DNA of 64,000 bases from an uncultured Roseicyclus sp. (GCA_947494975.1 CANLXA010000002.1:248001-312000), one strand, 5' to 3'. Positions 37,950-47,177 are shown, counted from the first letter of the stretch. Numbers and translations: made by a program. The notes: a model not told the origin generated them from the sequence alone.

Positions 37950-38861
37950 ATGTCCATTCGTCCCATCCTCGAAACCCGTCCCGCCCAGCCGACCATGGAG
38001 GGCGCCGGTGTGCACCTGCACCGGGCCTTCGGGTTTCAGGACCCGTCGGAGCTTGATCCCTTCTTGCTGTTCGACGATTTCCGCAACGATGACCCGGCCT
38101 TCTATGCGAAGGGCTTCCCCTGGCACCCCCATCGCGGGATCGAGACGATCACCTATGTGCTGGAAGGCACGGTGGAGCATTCCGACAGCCTGGGCAATAC
38201 CGGCAAACTCGGGCCGGGATCGGTACAGTGGATGACGGCCGGATCGGGCATCCTGCATCAGGAGATGCCGCTTGGAAACGCGAAGGGGCAGATGCATGGC
38301 TTCCAGCTTTGGGGCAATCTCCCGTCGAGCCAGAAGATGACGGCCCCGCGCTATCAGGACATTCAAGGCGCGGATATTCCGGAGGTTGTGGACGATGACG
38401 GCACCCGCGTGCGCGTGATCACCGGGGAATTCTGGGGCCAGCGCGGCCCGGTCGACGGCATTGCGGCCGATCCGCAATATCTGGATGTGTCCGTGCCCGC
38501 CGGTGTGAAGAAGACCTTCCGCATCGACACCTATCGCCGCGCCTTCGCCTATGTGTTCGAGGGCGCCGCTGCCTTCGCCGACGCCTCGGCGCCGCAAGGT
38601 GTGCTGCTGGAAAAGGAGGTGATGGGGCAGGAGGTGAACATCCGCGACCTGTCCGGCAACCGGACCCTGATCCGGTTCGGCACCGGCGACGAAGTGACGG
38701 TTCAAGCCGGTGCGGAGGGTGTTCGGTTCCTGTTGATCTCAGGTGCCCCGATCGAGGAGCCCGTCGCATGGCATGGGCCGATCGTGATGAACACGCAGGC
38801 CGAGCTGCAGCAGGCGATGCGCGATCTGCAGAACGGGACGTTCATCAAGCCCGCCCATTGA
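37950..38861 (+). CDS. Pirin-family protein
   Basis: A 303-residue bicupin. The N-terminal cupin carries the metal ligands H59, H61, H103 and E105 (HPHRGIETITY and GSGILHQEMP). Some bacterial pirins are quercetinases; others bind partner enzymes, so the role here is open. The start is placed at MSIRPILETRPA, with AAGGAGG eight bases upstream; the longer ORF start lies in non-coding DNA. Confidence 0.93.
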   Translation: MSIRPILETRPAQPTMEGAGVHLHRAFGFQDPSELDPFLLFDDFRNDDPAFYAKGFPWHPHRGIETITYVLEGTVEHSDSLGNTGKLGPGSVQWMTAGSGILHQEMPLGNAKGQMHGFQLWGNLPSSQKMTAPRYQDIQGADIPEVVDDDGTRVRVITGEFWGQRGPVDGIAADPQYLDVSVPAGVKKTFRIDTYRRAFAYVFEGAAAFADASAPQGVLLEKEVMGQEVNIRDLSGNRTLIRFGTGDEVTVQAGAEGVRFLLISGAPIEEPVAWHGPIVMNTQAELQQAMRDLQNGTFIKPAH

Positions 38862-38865
38862 GGGC

Positions 38866-39237
38866 CTAGACCGGGCTTTGCCATTGAAGGATGGCAAGGC
38901 CGGCGCCGATGACGACGAGGGTGCGAAAGCCGATCTCGGCCATCAGGAGGCTGCGTTGCCGGCTGGCGCGGGCGCCGGGGCGATGGGCTTTCAGGGTTGC
39001 GCGGAGCGTGTCGGCGGCGCGGGCCGCATGGGCGGGATCGGTGCGGGCGGCGAGTTTGGGATGCGCGAGGCGCTGTTCGAGTTCGATCAGCTCGTCCGCC
39101 GCGGCGCGGGCATTTGCGGGCAGCAGACGTCCCGCCTTGCGCACGGCGCGGGGGAAGGTGCGGGCGCGGATCGAGAGGCGGTCGGCCATCAGCGCGCGGA
39201 GATCTTCCGTCATGTCCGTGTAGCGCGCATGATCCAT
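38866..39237 (-). CDS. Small hypothetical protein with C-terminal membrane anchor
   Basis: A 123-residue, Ala- and Arg-rich helical protein (MTEDLRALMADRLSIRARTFPRAVRKAGRLLP) with one C-terminal hydrophobic segment (AEIGFRTLVVIGAGLAILQW). It reads towards the pirin gene, with 4 bases between stops, and is divergent from the hydrolase. The start is the internal Met34 of the ORF, MDHARYTD, because the preceding residues overlap the promoter region of the divergent gene. Family not recognised. Confidence 0.6.
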   Translation of the reverse strand: MDHARYTDMTEDLRALMADRLSIRARTFPRAVRKAGRLLPANARAAADELIELEQRLAHPKLAARTDPAHAARAADTLRATLKAHRPGARASRQRSLLMAEIGFRTLVVIGAGLAILQWQSPV

Positions 39238-39335
39238 GGAATCGGCCCTCAGCCCTTGAACCGGGCCAGGATACCGGGGAGGTGCGTGCGGCTCAACCCA
39301 TTGGTATCGGGCGGATTTCGGCATAGGGTGGGGCA

Positions 39336-40085
39336 ATGTTGAACGTGGTGGAATACGGCGCGGGCGCGCCTTTGGTGATCGTGCACGGGCTTTTTGGGTC
39401 GGCGCGCAACTGGGGGGTGATCGCGAAGCGGTTGGGCGAGACGCGGCAGGTGATCGCGGTGGACATGCGCAATCACGGGTTCAGCGACTGGGCCGCGCCC
39501 CATGATTACCCGGCGATGGCAAGCGATCTGGCGGAGGTGATCGACGCCTACGGGGGCCGCGCCGATGTGATCGGGCATTCGATGGGCGGCAAGGCGGCGA
39601 TGCTGCTGGCGCTGACATGTCCCAATGTTGTCAATCGGTTGATCGTGGCGGATATCGCGCCGGTTGCGTATGCGCACACCCAGACCGGGATGATCGACGC
39701 GATGCGCGCGGTGGATCTGGCGCGGGTCGAGACGCGGGGGGATGCGGACCGGCAACTGGCCGGGATCATCGAGGAGGCGGGCGTGCGGGCCTTCTTGCTG
39801 CAATCGCTCGACGTGAAGGCGAAACGCTGGCGGCTGAACCTGGACCAGCTTGAGGCGGATATGCCTGATATCATTGGATTTCCAGAGGCTTCCGGCGCCT
39901 TCGAGGGGCCTGTTTTCATGCTCTCGGGCGCCGCATCCGACTACGTTCTGCCCGCGCATCGCGACACGATAAAGGGCCTGTTCCCGGCGGCGCGGTTTGC
40001 GAAAATCCCCGGCGCGGGGCACTGGCTCCACGCCGAAAAACCGCGCGAATTCGAAGCCGCGTGCCGGGCGTTTCTGGACGCATAG
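39336..40085 (+). CDS. Alpha/beta-fold hydrolase (YbfF-like esterase)
   Basis: A 249-residue hydrolase with the oxyanion-hole HGLFGSARNW, the DMRNHGFSDW segment, the nucleophile elbow GHSMGGKAAM and a terminal catalytic histidine in GAGHWLHAEKP. The pattern is that of the YbfF acyl-CoA/carboxyl esterase group. Substrate not known. Confidence 0.9.
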   Translation: MLNVVEYGAGAPLVIVHGLFGSARNWGVIAKRLGETRQVIAVDMRNHGFSDWAAPHDYPAMASDLAEVIDAYGGRADVIGHSMGGKAAMLLALTCPNVVNRLIVADIAPVAYAHTQTGMIDAMRAVDLARVETRGDADRQLAGIIEEAGVRAFLLQSLDVKAKRWRLNLDQLEADMPDIIGFPEASGAFEGPVFMLSGAASDYVLPAHRDTIKGLFPAARFAKIPGAGHWLHAEKPREFEAACRAFLDA

Positions 40086-40235
40086 AGCAGGCCGATCCGC
40101 CGCCGCACCGCCCGTGCACAGGCTGTACGCAACCTCTGCACCGCCGGGCCGGGCACGGGCGGGCGGCACGGCGCGGGGAACCCGATGGCGTGCCCGCGCG
40201 TTGTCTTGCCGGACATCATCCCGAAGGAGACCATC

Positions 40236-40376
40236 ATGATCCGTATCGCATTGATGCTGACCGCCATTCTCGGCCTGGCCGCCTGCGAAACCATCGGCGG
40301 CTTTGGCGAAGACGTCAGCACCGCCGGACAAGGCATCACCGCCGTTGCCCAGGACGTGGAAGACGAACTGGACTGA
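40236..40376 (+). CDS. Entericidin-like small lipoprotein
   Basis: A 46-residue protein with a lipoprotein signal (LTAILGLAAC, lipidated Cys17) and the entericidin core GFGEDVSTAGQGITAVAQD. Entericidins are tiny cell-envelope lipoproteins; EcnA/EcnB in E. coli act as an antidote/toxin-like pair, but single-copy homologues are widespread and usually of unknown effect. Start at MIRIALML, with GAAGGA upstream. Followed by a strong terminator. Confidence 0.85.
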   Translation: MIRIALMLTAILGLAACETIGGFGEDVSTAGQGITAVAQDVEDELD

Positions 40377-40399
40377 AGAGGCCCGGTTTGACGACGCCG

Positions 40400-40432
40400 A
40401 ACGCTCCCCGCAAGGGGGGCGTTTTCTTGTTT
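40400..40432 (+). terminator. Rho-independent terminator after the entericidin-like gene
   Basis: AACGCTCCCC, loop GCAA, GGGGGGCGTT, then TTCTTGTTT: a ten-pair stem (one G-T pair) followed by a T-rich tail, about 25 bases after the stop. Confidence 0.9.
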
Positions 40433-40490
40433 GGAGGGCGGGGACTGGTCCGATCCCGCCGGATCAGACCGGGGGCGGACCGGACGCCGG

Positions 40491-40679
40491 CTAGCGCAGG
40501 TTGCGGATCTGGCGGGTGGCGAAGAGCGTGACCGGCACGGCCACCAGCGCGCCGAGCGCCGCGGCGATCACGATGGGCTGCCAGCCGTCATACCCGGCGG
40601 CCAGAACACCGGTGATCGCGGCACCGGCAAGGGCGGTGGAGGCCATGATGAATACGAGAAGCGGCAGGCCGAGGCGCAT
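40491..40679 (-). CDS. Small two-helix membrane protein
   Basis: A 62-residue protein, nearly all hydrophobic: LPLLVFIMASTALAGAAITGVLAAGY and IVIAAALGALVAVPVTLFAT, ending in a basic RQIRNLR. Homologues are common in Rhodobacteraceae, sometimes misleadingly labelled CTP synthetase. Function unknown. GGGAGATCCCCC lies just upstream of the ATG. Confidence 0.65.
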   Translation of the reverse strand: MRLGLPLLVFIMASTALAGAAITGVLAAGYDGWQPIVIAAALGALVAVPVTLFATRQIRNLR

Positions 40680-41123
40680 GGGGGATCTCCCGATGAAGGT
40701 TGCGTGCGGCGGGAGTGTAGCGCGAGGCGCAGTGGGCCGCGTTGATGTGGGTCAAGATGGGGGGTGAGAGGCGTGCTGGAAACGGTCCAGCGGATTGTTT
40801 CAGGGCCGACCGGGCGGAGCCCCGGGGGCGATGGGGATGATCTCGCTAAAGCGGGTTGCCGAGATGGCCCGCGTCGCAGGCGGGGAGGAGGAGGAGCGGG
40901 AGGGCGAGGAGGGGGCGCATGGGGGAGGATGCGCCGAGTGGTGGAGGTTGGGCAAGGCTGGGTGTGTTGAGTGCGGAGGGCAGCGCCCGGACCGAGGGGT
41001 GGGCGAGAAGTGCCCGCACTGTGGGGGCGGTTCGAGCGCTGCCCGGCCTAGGGGCGGAAATAGTTCTCTGACAATAGCGTTACCACCGGTGTTTGAGATT
41101 TCAGCTACGAACATCATGGGTAT
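40680..41123. other. Intergenic with purine-rich tract and a sharp composition boundary
   Basis: A 444-base gap with no credible gene. From about 40880 to 41040 the plus strand is strongly G/A rich (GGGGAGGAGGAGGAGCGGGAGGG and similar). Near 41055-41065 composition drops abruptly to AT-rich DNA, marking the edge of the low-GC cassette that holds the NDT/TIR-like gene. Confidence 0.6.
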
Positions 41124-41981
41124 TCACGCATTACCGTACTCTGAAATGGCAAGTTGAACTCGCCTCACGGACATATGAGCAACTTCGGTCTCCGGATCCA
41201 TATCGAAAATAACTATGACTCTTTTCGGATCTCTATCTAACTCGCCCTCAATGCCAACAACAAACCTAATGCCAAATAATTTTTCTACCAATGAGTCATA
41301 TTCCTGTGGGGAAATATTGTCAGGGAGTAGAAAAACTTGGGGAAAAAATTTTGGAGCTAACGCTGCATGTAAGTTGGACTTGCGTGGGGAACTATCCGCT
41401 GTGAATTGGCGCAGGGAATTTCGAAGATCAGCTATTTGCCGTTTTGTTGCCTGGAGTTCTTCCAGAATAACTGTGTCCACTGGCGCATGTTCGACCTCAA
41501 TCTTGGCAACCTTAAATGACCCAAAGCTCTTTAGGAAACTGGTATCACCACCGCCATCTGCGGTTGATTTTATTTTTTCTTGAAGTTTTTTCTGAAATGC
41601 CTCGATTTGCGAGAACCGAAGATCACGCGGGTAACTGAGGTGTTCGATTGGTGAAGTGTCAAACGAAAATGGCGTTTTGTCGTCCTTGATTATGATGGTG
41701 GGTTTGTCAAAAGCCAATCTCATGCCTAATTCGAACATCACGTTGGGGTTCCGACCGCTTATATCGCAAACAACAACTGGGTTGTCGTAGAGGTTTTGAA
41801 CAATTCTCTTTTGGATAACACCCATCTCATCAGCGTCGCTCACTAAGTTTGGAGAAAATCCAGCAGATTTTATGGTTCGTTTCAAAATATTCAATACTTC
41901 TGACCAATGGGATTCGGAGCACCCATCAAACTCTGAAATCGGCATAACTATGCCACAGTTTGGTTCTTCTTCTGTAGTCAC
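41124..41981 (-). CDS. Low-GC protein with nucleoside deoxyribosyltransferase/TIR-like N-terminal domain
   Basis: A 285-residue protein with markedly AT-rich codons. The N-terminal 110 residues show the flavodoxin-like pattern GIVMPISEF...VVVCDISGRNPNVMFELGMRLAFDKPTIII; the Glu in MFELG fits the catalytic glutamate position of NDT-like and TIR-like glycosidase folds. A short coiled coil (ILEELQATKRQIADLRNSLRQF) and a C-terminal alpha/beta domain of unknown type (FVVGIEGELDRDPKRVIVIFDMD) follow. The start is GTG (TTEEEPNCG) with a weak ribosome site. NDT-like domains act as effectors in some retrons; no reverse transcriptase is here. Function inferred only. Confidence 0.6.
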   Translation of the reverse strand: MTTEEEPNCGIVMPISEFDGCSESHWSEVLNILKRTIKSAGFSPNLVSDADEMGVIQKRIVQNLYDNPVVVCDISGRNPNVMFELGMRLAFDKPTIIIKDDKTPFSFDTSPIEHLSYPRDLRFSQIEAFQKKLQEKIKSTADGGGDTSFLKSFGSFKVAKIEVEHAPVDTVILEELQATKRQIADLRNSLRQFTADSSPRKSNLHAALAPKFFPQVFLLPDNISPQEYDSLVEKLFGIRFVVGIEGELDRDPKRVIVIFDMDPETEVAHMSVRRVQLAISEYGNA

Positions 41982-42100
41982 TTTTCTTGTCCGCCCTCTA
42001 CGAATTGGATTGCCCCATGTGCGCCAGTCTTACAGTTGTGGGCTACTGTGTCATCCTGATTGTGCCTCTCTTCTAGCTGTGCAATCCCAACTAACTAGCT

Positions 42101-42231
42101 GGTTAACAGCAGCGGAGCCGCCCCGTTATCTACAGGCCTGTCCGGGGCCCCCTTCTCGGCATCTTTTGCTGGGCAAAAGAGCCTGTCGGGCAGTGGGCGA
42201 TTTGGTGAGGCTGGGTGCTCCGTTCGTTAAG
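42101..42231 (-). repeat. Dispersed intergenic palindromic repeat, copy 3
   Basis: On the minus strand it begins CTTAACGAACGGAGCACCCAGC, then CACCAAATCGCCC, and ends GATAACGGGGCGGCTCCGCTGCTGTTAACC, matching copy 1 at both ends. The middle contains an extra hairpin, CTTTTGCCCAGCAAAAG, which makes it longer. The GTTAAC end faces the NDT/TIR-like gene. Confidence 0.7.
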
Positions 42232-42261
42232 TAGGATGTTGGGGCGACCATTAAGTGCCAG

Positions 42262-42320
42262 AGCACGACCGTTGGGATCGCCGGTCCCAGGCCCGTCGAT
42301 GGCGGGGCTTTGGGGCGGGT
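42262..42320 (+). repeat. Dispersed intergenic repeat, partial copy 3b
   Basis: AGCACGACCGTTGGGATCGCCGG, then CCCAGGCCCGTCGATGGCGGGGC, aligned with the first two-thirds of copy 1 and with the 45.8-46.0 kb repeats. It is in opposite orientation to copy 3, 30 bases away. Confidence 0.55.
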
Positions 42321-42376
42321 GTTTAAAGGAGCGCGGGGTTACTGGTGCGCCCGAATTTTATCTGTGTGGGGCGGCA

Positions 42377-42396
42377 GACTTTTGCGAGCAAAAGTC
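42377..42396. other. Perfect hairpin GACTTTTGC/GCAAAAGTC
   Basis: Nine-base perfect inverted repeat with a two-base loop, located 17 bases beyond the lepA terminator hairpin on the lepA transcript. The motif CTTTTGC..GCAAAAG recurs inside repeat copy 3, 200 bases away. Confidence 0.5.
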
Positions 42397-42412
42397 GCTT
42401 TCCCCCACCGTT

Positions 42413-42432
42413 GAGGCGGGGCAAGCCCCGCC

Positions 42433-42434
<2 letters not shown>
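42413..42434 (-). terminator. Hairpin at the lepA stop
   Basis: GAGGCGGGGC, AA, GCCCCGCCTC is a perfect ten-base inverted repeat that begins inside the lepA stop codon. No T-run follows on the lepA strand, so it may be a Rho-assisted terminator or 3'-end stabiliser. Confidence 0.55.
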
Positions 42435-44232
<1,798 letters not shown>

Positions 44233-44344
44233 GGACGGGCCTTGAAGCGTTGGGTTTCAAGGGGATGTAGCGTGTGGGGGAAAGGGAGGGAAGGGGGCGG
44301 TTGCGCCACTGGTATAGCAATGCCAAAGCCACTACGCAGTGTCG

Positions 44345-44518
44345 CTAATTTCTCTTGTGGTCCTGTTGCGTGGAGATGGCATGTAAACCTAAACTGATAG
44401 AAACCTCTTTCCTCGCATCCTTCCAAACCGCCACGATTGGTGTCTTCCGCCAGATTGCGATTAACAAAAGGACGAATACACCTCCCCCTACGATTGCTAG
44501 TGTCGGAAGTTCAAACAC
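44345..44518 (-). CDS. Small single-helix membrane protein
   Basis: A 57-residue protein, GTG start, with one N-terminal helix (LPTLAIVGGGVFVLLLIAIW) and a basic cytoplasmic tail (RKTPIVAVWKDARKEVSISL). The track only shows it within a longer 110-residue ORF, whose first part overlaps the ImmA gene. AAAGGCGG lies about five bases before the GTG. It starts 10 bases after the ImmA/IrrE stop, so it probably ends that operon. No family recognised. Confidence 0.5.
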   Translation of the reverse strand: MFELPTLAIVGGGVFVLLLIAIWRKTPIVAVWKDARKEVSISLGLHAISTQQDHKRN

Positions 44519-44528
44519 GTTCCGCCTT

Positions 44529-45227
44529 TCATTTTTGCCTCGATTGCTCAAGAAACAAGGCTCGCTGGTAGTCCTTGGCCAGCATTGCCGCCTGATACGC
44601 AGTTCTATTCGTGACGTCGTAAGTCTTGGACAATTGAGTGATCGATAGTGAGCCATCAAGTTTCGCAATGGGAACAAGGCAGGCGTACATGAAGCAGTCC
44701 GCTTCTTCTTCTAGGTCAAGGTTCTGCGCCTTTAGGGCCAAGGGGTCGGCGCTGCTTCCGCGGTGTTGATTGTGGGCGGCCCGGACCGTGGAAAGGGTGG
44801 CCGATCGAGCGCGAGCGATTAGTTTCCTTCGATGGCTTGGGAGATGAACATGTCCCAACTCGTGAGCGATAACTTCGAACGCGTGCCGGCGATTGGCGCA
44901 TCCAGTTTTCGCTCCGTAAAGGTGGTCCCAAATGAACTCACGCATAAAAACAATAGTTTCCCCGGAAAAGTCACAAAAGGCTTCGACACCTTCCATGAAA
45001 CCGCGTTCTGCGATGAAGTGCTGGTCGTCTGGCATGAAGTAAACGCCATCTGGGAGGCCATGCTGAATGGCTAAGAGTGCATCGAAGACGCCAAACAAGT
45101 CAGAAAATTTAGTTCGATAGACCGCAGCGGTGTCACAGACTTCCAAAAGCCGATTATGCCCCATGTTTCTTCGGGGGCGGTCGTCCCTCAAGTTGGAATA
45201 CGGAAACTTCGGGATTCTAATACTCAT
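44529..45227 (-). CDS. ImmA/IrrE-type metallopeptidase domain protein
   Basis: A 232-residue protein whose zinc-peptidase motif HELGH is at residues 122-126 (AFEVIAHELGHVHLPSH), with the third ligand expected in LDLEEEADCFMYACL. ImmA/IrrE peptidases typically cleave or inactivate a partner XRE repressor, as in ICEBs1 ImmA-ImmR; the preceding gene is such a repressor. The ATG is four bases after the XRE stop, with GGAG nine bases upstream. Composition is lower in GC than surrounding core genes. Confidence 0.85.
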   Translation of the reverse strand: MSIRIPKFPYSNLRDDRPRRNMGHNRLLEVCDTAAVYRTKFSDLFGVFDALLAIQHGLPDGVYFMPDDQHFIAERGFMEGVEAFCDFSGETIVFMREFIWDHLYGAKTGCANRRHAFEVIAHELGHVHLPSHRRKLIARARSATLSTVRAAHNQHRGSSADPLALKAQNLDLEEEADCFMYACLVPIAKLDGSLSITQLSKTYDVTNRTAYQAAMLAKDYQRALFLEQSRQK

Positions 45228-45231
45228 GGTC

Positions 45232-45552
45232 TTACTCCGGGAGGTAGTCATCGCCGCGCAAAGTTTGCATGAACGCAACAATCTTTTTGGCCTCTTCGGG
45301 CCCCTTGGGTCTAACCGATATCTTGTACTGGCTGATCTTCGCCAGAAATCGCAGTTCCTCAGCTTCGGATGCTGTAAGAGCGAACGCTTTAATGGTGGCA
45401 TCTACAAATGCTGTGGTCGGAGGCCGCGAGCCATTTAGAACCCTCGCCAGCAGTGCCGGAGATAGCCTCATTGAATTTGCGATGGATCGATAGCTCCGCG
45501 CGCTCTTGCGAGCCAGATCCTGAAACCTTTTCGAGAACGGGGAAATCGACAT
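45232..45552 (-). CDS. XRE-family transcriptional regulator
   Basis: A 106-residue protein with an N-terminal helix-turn-helix: FQDLARKSARSYRSIANSMRLSPALLARVLNGSRPPTTAFVDATIKAFALTASEAEEL, the usual lambda-repressor-like pattern. The start is Met29 of the ORF (MSISPFSKRF), with TTGGAGGC five bases upstream. First gene of the XRE-ImmA-membrane protein unit. It likely autoregulates through the palindrome at 45579-45602. Confidence 0.85.
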   Translation of the reverse strand: MSISPFSKRFQDLARKSARSYRSIANSMRLSPALLARVLNGSRPPTTAFVDATIKAFALTASEAEELRFLAKISQYKISVRPKGPEEAKKIVAFMQTLRGDDYLPE

Positions 45553-45574
45553 TTGGGCCTCCAAGTTTGAGCTA

Positions 45575-45602
45575 AGTATTGACGGTTTACGGAAATTGTC
45601 AA
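45575..45602 (-). promoter_or_regulatory. Promoter and probable operator of the XRE-ImmA operon
   Basis: On the minus strand, TTGACA (45597-45602, perfect -35), a 16-base spacer and AATACT (45575-45580, -10), about 25 bases before the XRE start. An imperfect palindrome TTGAC-N14-GTCAA with inner TTT/AAA (9 of 12 positions paired) covers 45579-45602, so a bound dimer would occlude the polymerase. Autorepression is inferred. Confidence 0.65.
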
Positions 45603-45663
45603 CACAATATTGCGATAGGCCGGGAAAAGGCAACAAGATGTAGTGCTTCGGCTCGGCCAGCGC

Positions 45664-45741
45664 GTTAACAGCGGCCCCTGGGCCGCCGCGCCATCGTCAG
45701 GCTGCCCCCGGCACGGCGATTTGGTGAGGCCGGGCGCTGCA
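45664..45741 (-). repeat. Dispersed intergenic palindromic repeat, copy 4
   Basis: On the minus strand: GCCTCACCAAATCGCCGTGCC, then CAGCCTGACGATGGCGCGGCGG and GCCGCTGTTAAC. It matches copy 1 in the AAATCGCC, GACGATGGCG and CCGCTGTTAA blocks. The GTTAAC end faces the XRE-ImmA operon. Confidence 0.7.
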
Positions 45742-45797
45742 CTTTGAGGGTACGGGATTTGGCGGGGATAAAGGGCGATGGCGGGACCGTCCGGTTC

Positions 45798-45862
45798 GCC
45801 GTACCGCGGCCCGAAGATGGCGCGGCTTCGTGTCGTGTGGTGGAGGTGAGAGAGCAGGGCTG
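45798..45862 (+). repeat. 65-base direct repeat, unit 1
   Basis: GCCGTACCGCGGCCCGAAG, ATGGCGCGGCTTCGTG ... GTGAGAGAGCAGGGCTG. Unit 2 lies 140 bases downstream with the same length and about 85% visible identity. The CGGCCCGA(A/C)GATGGCG block is shared with the dispersed repeat family. Confidence 0.7.
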
Positions 45863-45937
45863 CCGGTTTTGCGATTTCGTGAGGTTGGGGCCAGGGCATT
45901 TGGTGAGCATGAAGTGTTATTGCGCTGCCGGTTGAGT

Positions 45938-46002
45938 GCCGCACCGCGGCCCGACGATGGCGCGGCTTTGGGTCGGGCGGTGACCGTGAGAGAGCGGGGC
46001 TG
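45938..46002 (+). repeat. 65-base direct repeat, unit 2
   Basis: GCCGCACCGCGGCCCGACG, ATGGCGCGGCTTTGGG ... GTGAGAGAGCGGGGCTG; aligned without gaps to unit 1. Confidence 0.7.
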
Positions 46003-46062
46003 TTGGCGGCACGGGGTTGTGTTGGGCGATCCCGACGGCGCGTCTTGCCGGGCGTTTGCCAC

Positions 46063-46545
46063 TCACGCGGTGGGCGGCGCGGGCCTTCGTCCGATCGGGT
46101 GCATCGTGTCGCGGTGGAACTTCTCGGTTCCGGCGGCGCGGAGGGTGAGGTGGGCGATTTTCCAGCCGTCGGGCGTGCGGCGGAGATCGTGGTGGTATTG
46201 GCCCCATAGCTCGCTGTCGGGGCGTCCGTCGCGGTAGCGGTGCCAGGCGTAGAGGTAGCACACGGAGTGCGCCGCATCGGGGCCGTCGAACCGGATCGTG
46301 ACGTTGGAGACATGGTGGCTGGTGGCGGCGAAGAGATTGGCGAGACCGCCCGCGACCATGGGGCCGATCGTGTCGGTGCCTGTCATCCTCGGCACGTCGG
46401 GGCCGTAATCGACGACGGCATCGGGCGTGAAGAGCGCCAGAACTGCCTCCGCCTCGGCCCGGTCGAAGTGAATGCAATAGGCGTGGATCACATCGGTGAT
46501 CGCGGCCTTGTCGAGGAGGCCGTTGAGGGTGTTGGCGTGATCCAT
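46063..46545 (-). CDS. SnoaL/NTF2-like domain protein
   Basis: A 160-residue protein with the SnoaL_4 pattern: LLDKAAITDVIHAYCIHFDRAEAEAVLALFTPDAVVDYGPDVPRMTGTDTI, then TSHHVSNVTIRFDGPDAAHSVCYLYAWH and WGQYHHDLRRTPDGWKIAHLTL. Such cone-fold proteins act as isomerases, dehydratases or ligand binders; the reaction here is unknown. Convergent with nothing; it reads into the repeat region. Confidence 0.85.
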   Translation of the reverse strand: MDHANTLNGLLDKAAITDVIHAYCIHFDRAEAEAVLALFTPDAVVDYGPDVPRMTGTDTIGPMVAGGLANLFAATSHHVSNVTIRFDGPDAAHSVCYLYAWHRYRDGRPDSELWGQYHHDLRRTPDGWKIAHLTLRAAGTEKFHRDTMHPIGRRPAPPTA

Positions 46546-46739
46546 GGCTGTGTCGTGTCCGGTATGAGCGCTGTGGTGTGCAGTGTTTCATGGGGAGGGT
46601 GGGGCGGACAAGGCGGGTTGCGGCGCCGCAGGATGTGTGTGGGCGCCTGTCCACTTCCGCCAAGACAATCGCGATCCTTCCGCGTAGGCTGTGCGCAGCC
46701 CTCTCGACGCCCCGGCCGATCCCCGGCCCCGGGGGCTGG

Positions 46740-47177
46740 GTGGCAACCGGGAGAACGGCCATCGCGGATCTCGTTCAACTTATCTATTCCTCGCGCCCGT
46801 TCGGGTATGACAGCGCCATGCTGAGCGGCATCCTGGTCGATGCCCGGCGGTGCAACACCCGCGACGGCGTGACCGGCGCGCTGGTGTGCCGCAATGATGT
46901 GTTCCTGCAGCTGCTGGAAGGGCCCGCGGCGGCGGTGGAGGCGACATTGGCGCGGATTGCGCGGGACGATCGGCATGTGGATGTGACGGTGCGCGTGTCG
47001 AAATCGGTGGCGGCGCGGATGTTCGGCGATTGGGCGATGCTGCATGATCCGGCGACCTCGTGGATCTGGTCGGCCCAGGAGATCTCGGGCGGGGCGCTCG
47101 ACCGCGCGGCGCCGGAAGATTACGAGGCGATCTTCGAGACGCTGGCGCGGCAGGCCGCCGCGGGGCGGGCGACGTGA
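46740..47177 (+). CDS. BLUF-domain blue-light sensor
   Basis: A 145-residue single-domain photoreceptor. Residues 11-105 match BLUF (FAD blue-light sensing): LVQLIYSSRPFGYDSAMLSGILVDARRCNTRDGVTGALVCRNDVFLQLLEGP. The flavin-interacting Tyr (Y16), Asn (N39) and Gln (Q57) are all present, as is the DDRHVDVTV and FGDWAM tail. The start is uncertain: a GTG at 46740 is the nearest candidate and has a weak ribosome site. No output domain is fused, so it must signal through a partner. Confidence 0.88.
   Translation: MATGRTAIADLVQLIYSSRPFGYDSAMLSGILVDARRCNTRDGVTGALVCRNDVFLQLLEGPAAAVEATLARIARDDRHVDVTVRVSKSVAARMFGDWAMLHDPATSWIWSAQEISGGALDRAAPEDYEAIFETLARQAAAGRAT

Larger units (their letters stand above)
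41982..42432. other. Intergenic between the NDT/TIR-like gene and lepA
   Basis: A 451-base region with no gene. It holds two oppositely oriented repeat copies (42101-42231 and 42262-42320) and two hairpins near lepA. Base composition rises from AT-rich to GC-rich over about 42000-42110. The promoter of the NDT/TIR-like gene should lie in the first 100 bases but I see no convincing -35/-10 pair. Confidence 0.6.
45553..46062. other. Intergenic repeat-rich region
   Basis: 510 bases without a gene. It contains the XRE promoter, repeat copy 4 and a pair of direct 65-base repeats. The ORFs in the track here are short, low-complexity frames that cross the repeats. Confidence 0.6.

Noticed and set aside
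40795-41157. 120-residue plus-strand ORF in the purine-rich gap, with a CVECGG...CPHCGG pair resembling a zinc ribbon.
   Set aside because: The Cys pairs come from G-rich low-complexity DNA, the frame crosses the composition boundary and no ribosome site or family match is evident.
41124-41981. Retron, because an NDT-like protein is present.
   Set aside because: No reverse transcriptase ORF (no YxDD motif) or msr/msd-like structure is found in the surrounding DNA.
45468-46313. 281-residue minus-strand ORF and similar frames over the repeats.
   Set aside because: Crosses several repeat units and two real genes in wrong frames; composition typical of shadow ORFs.
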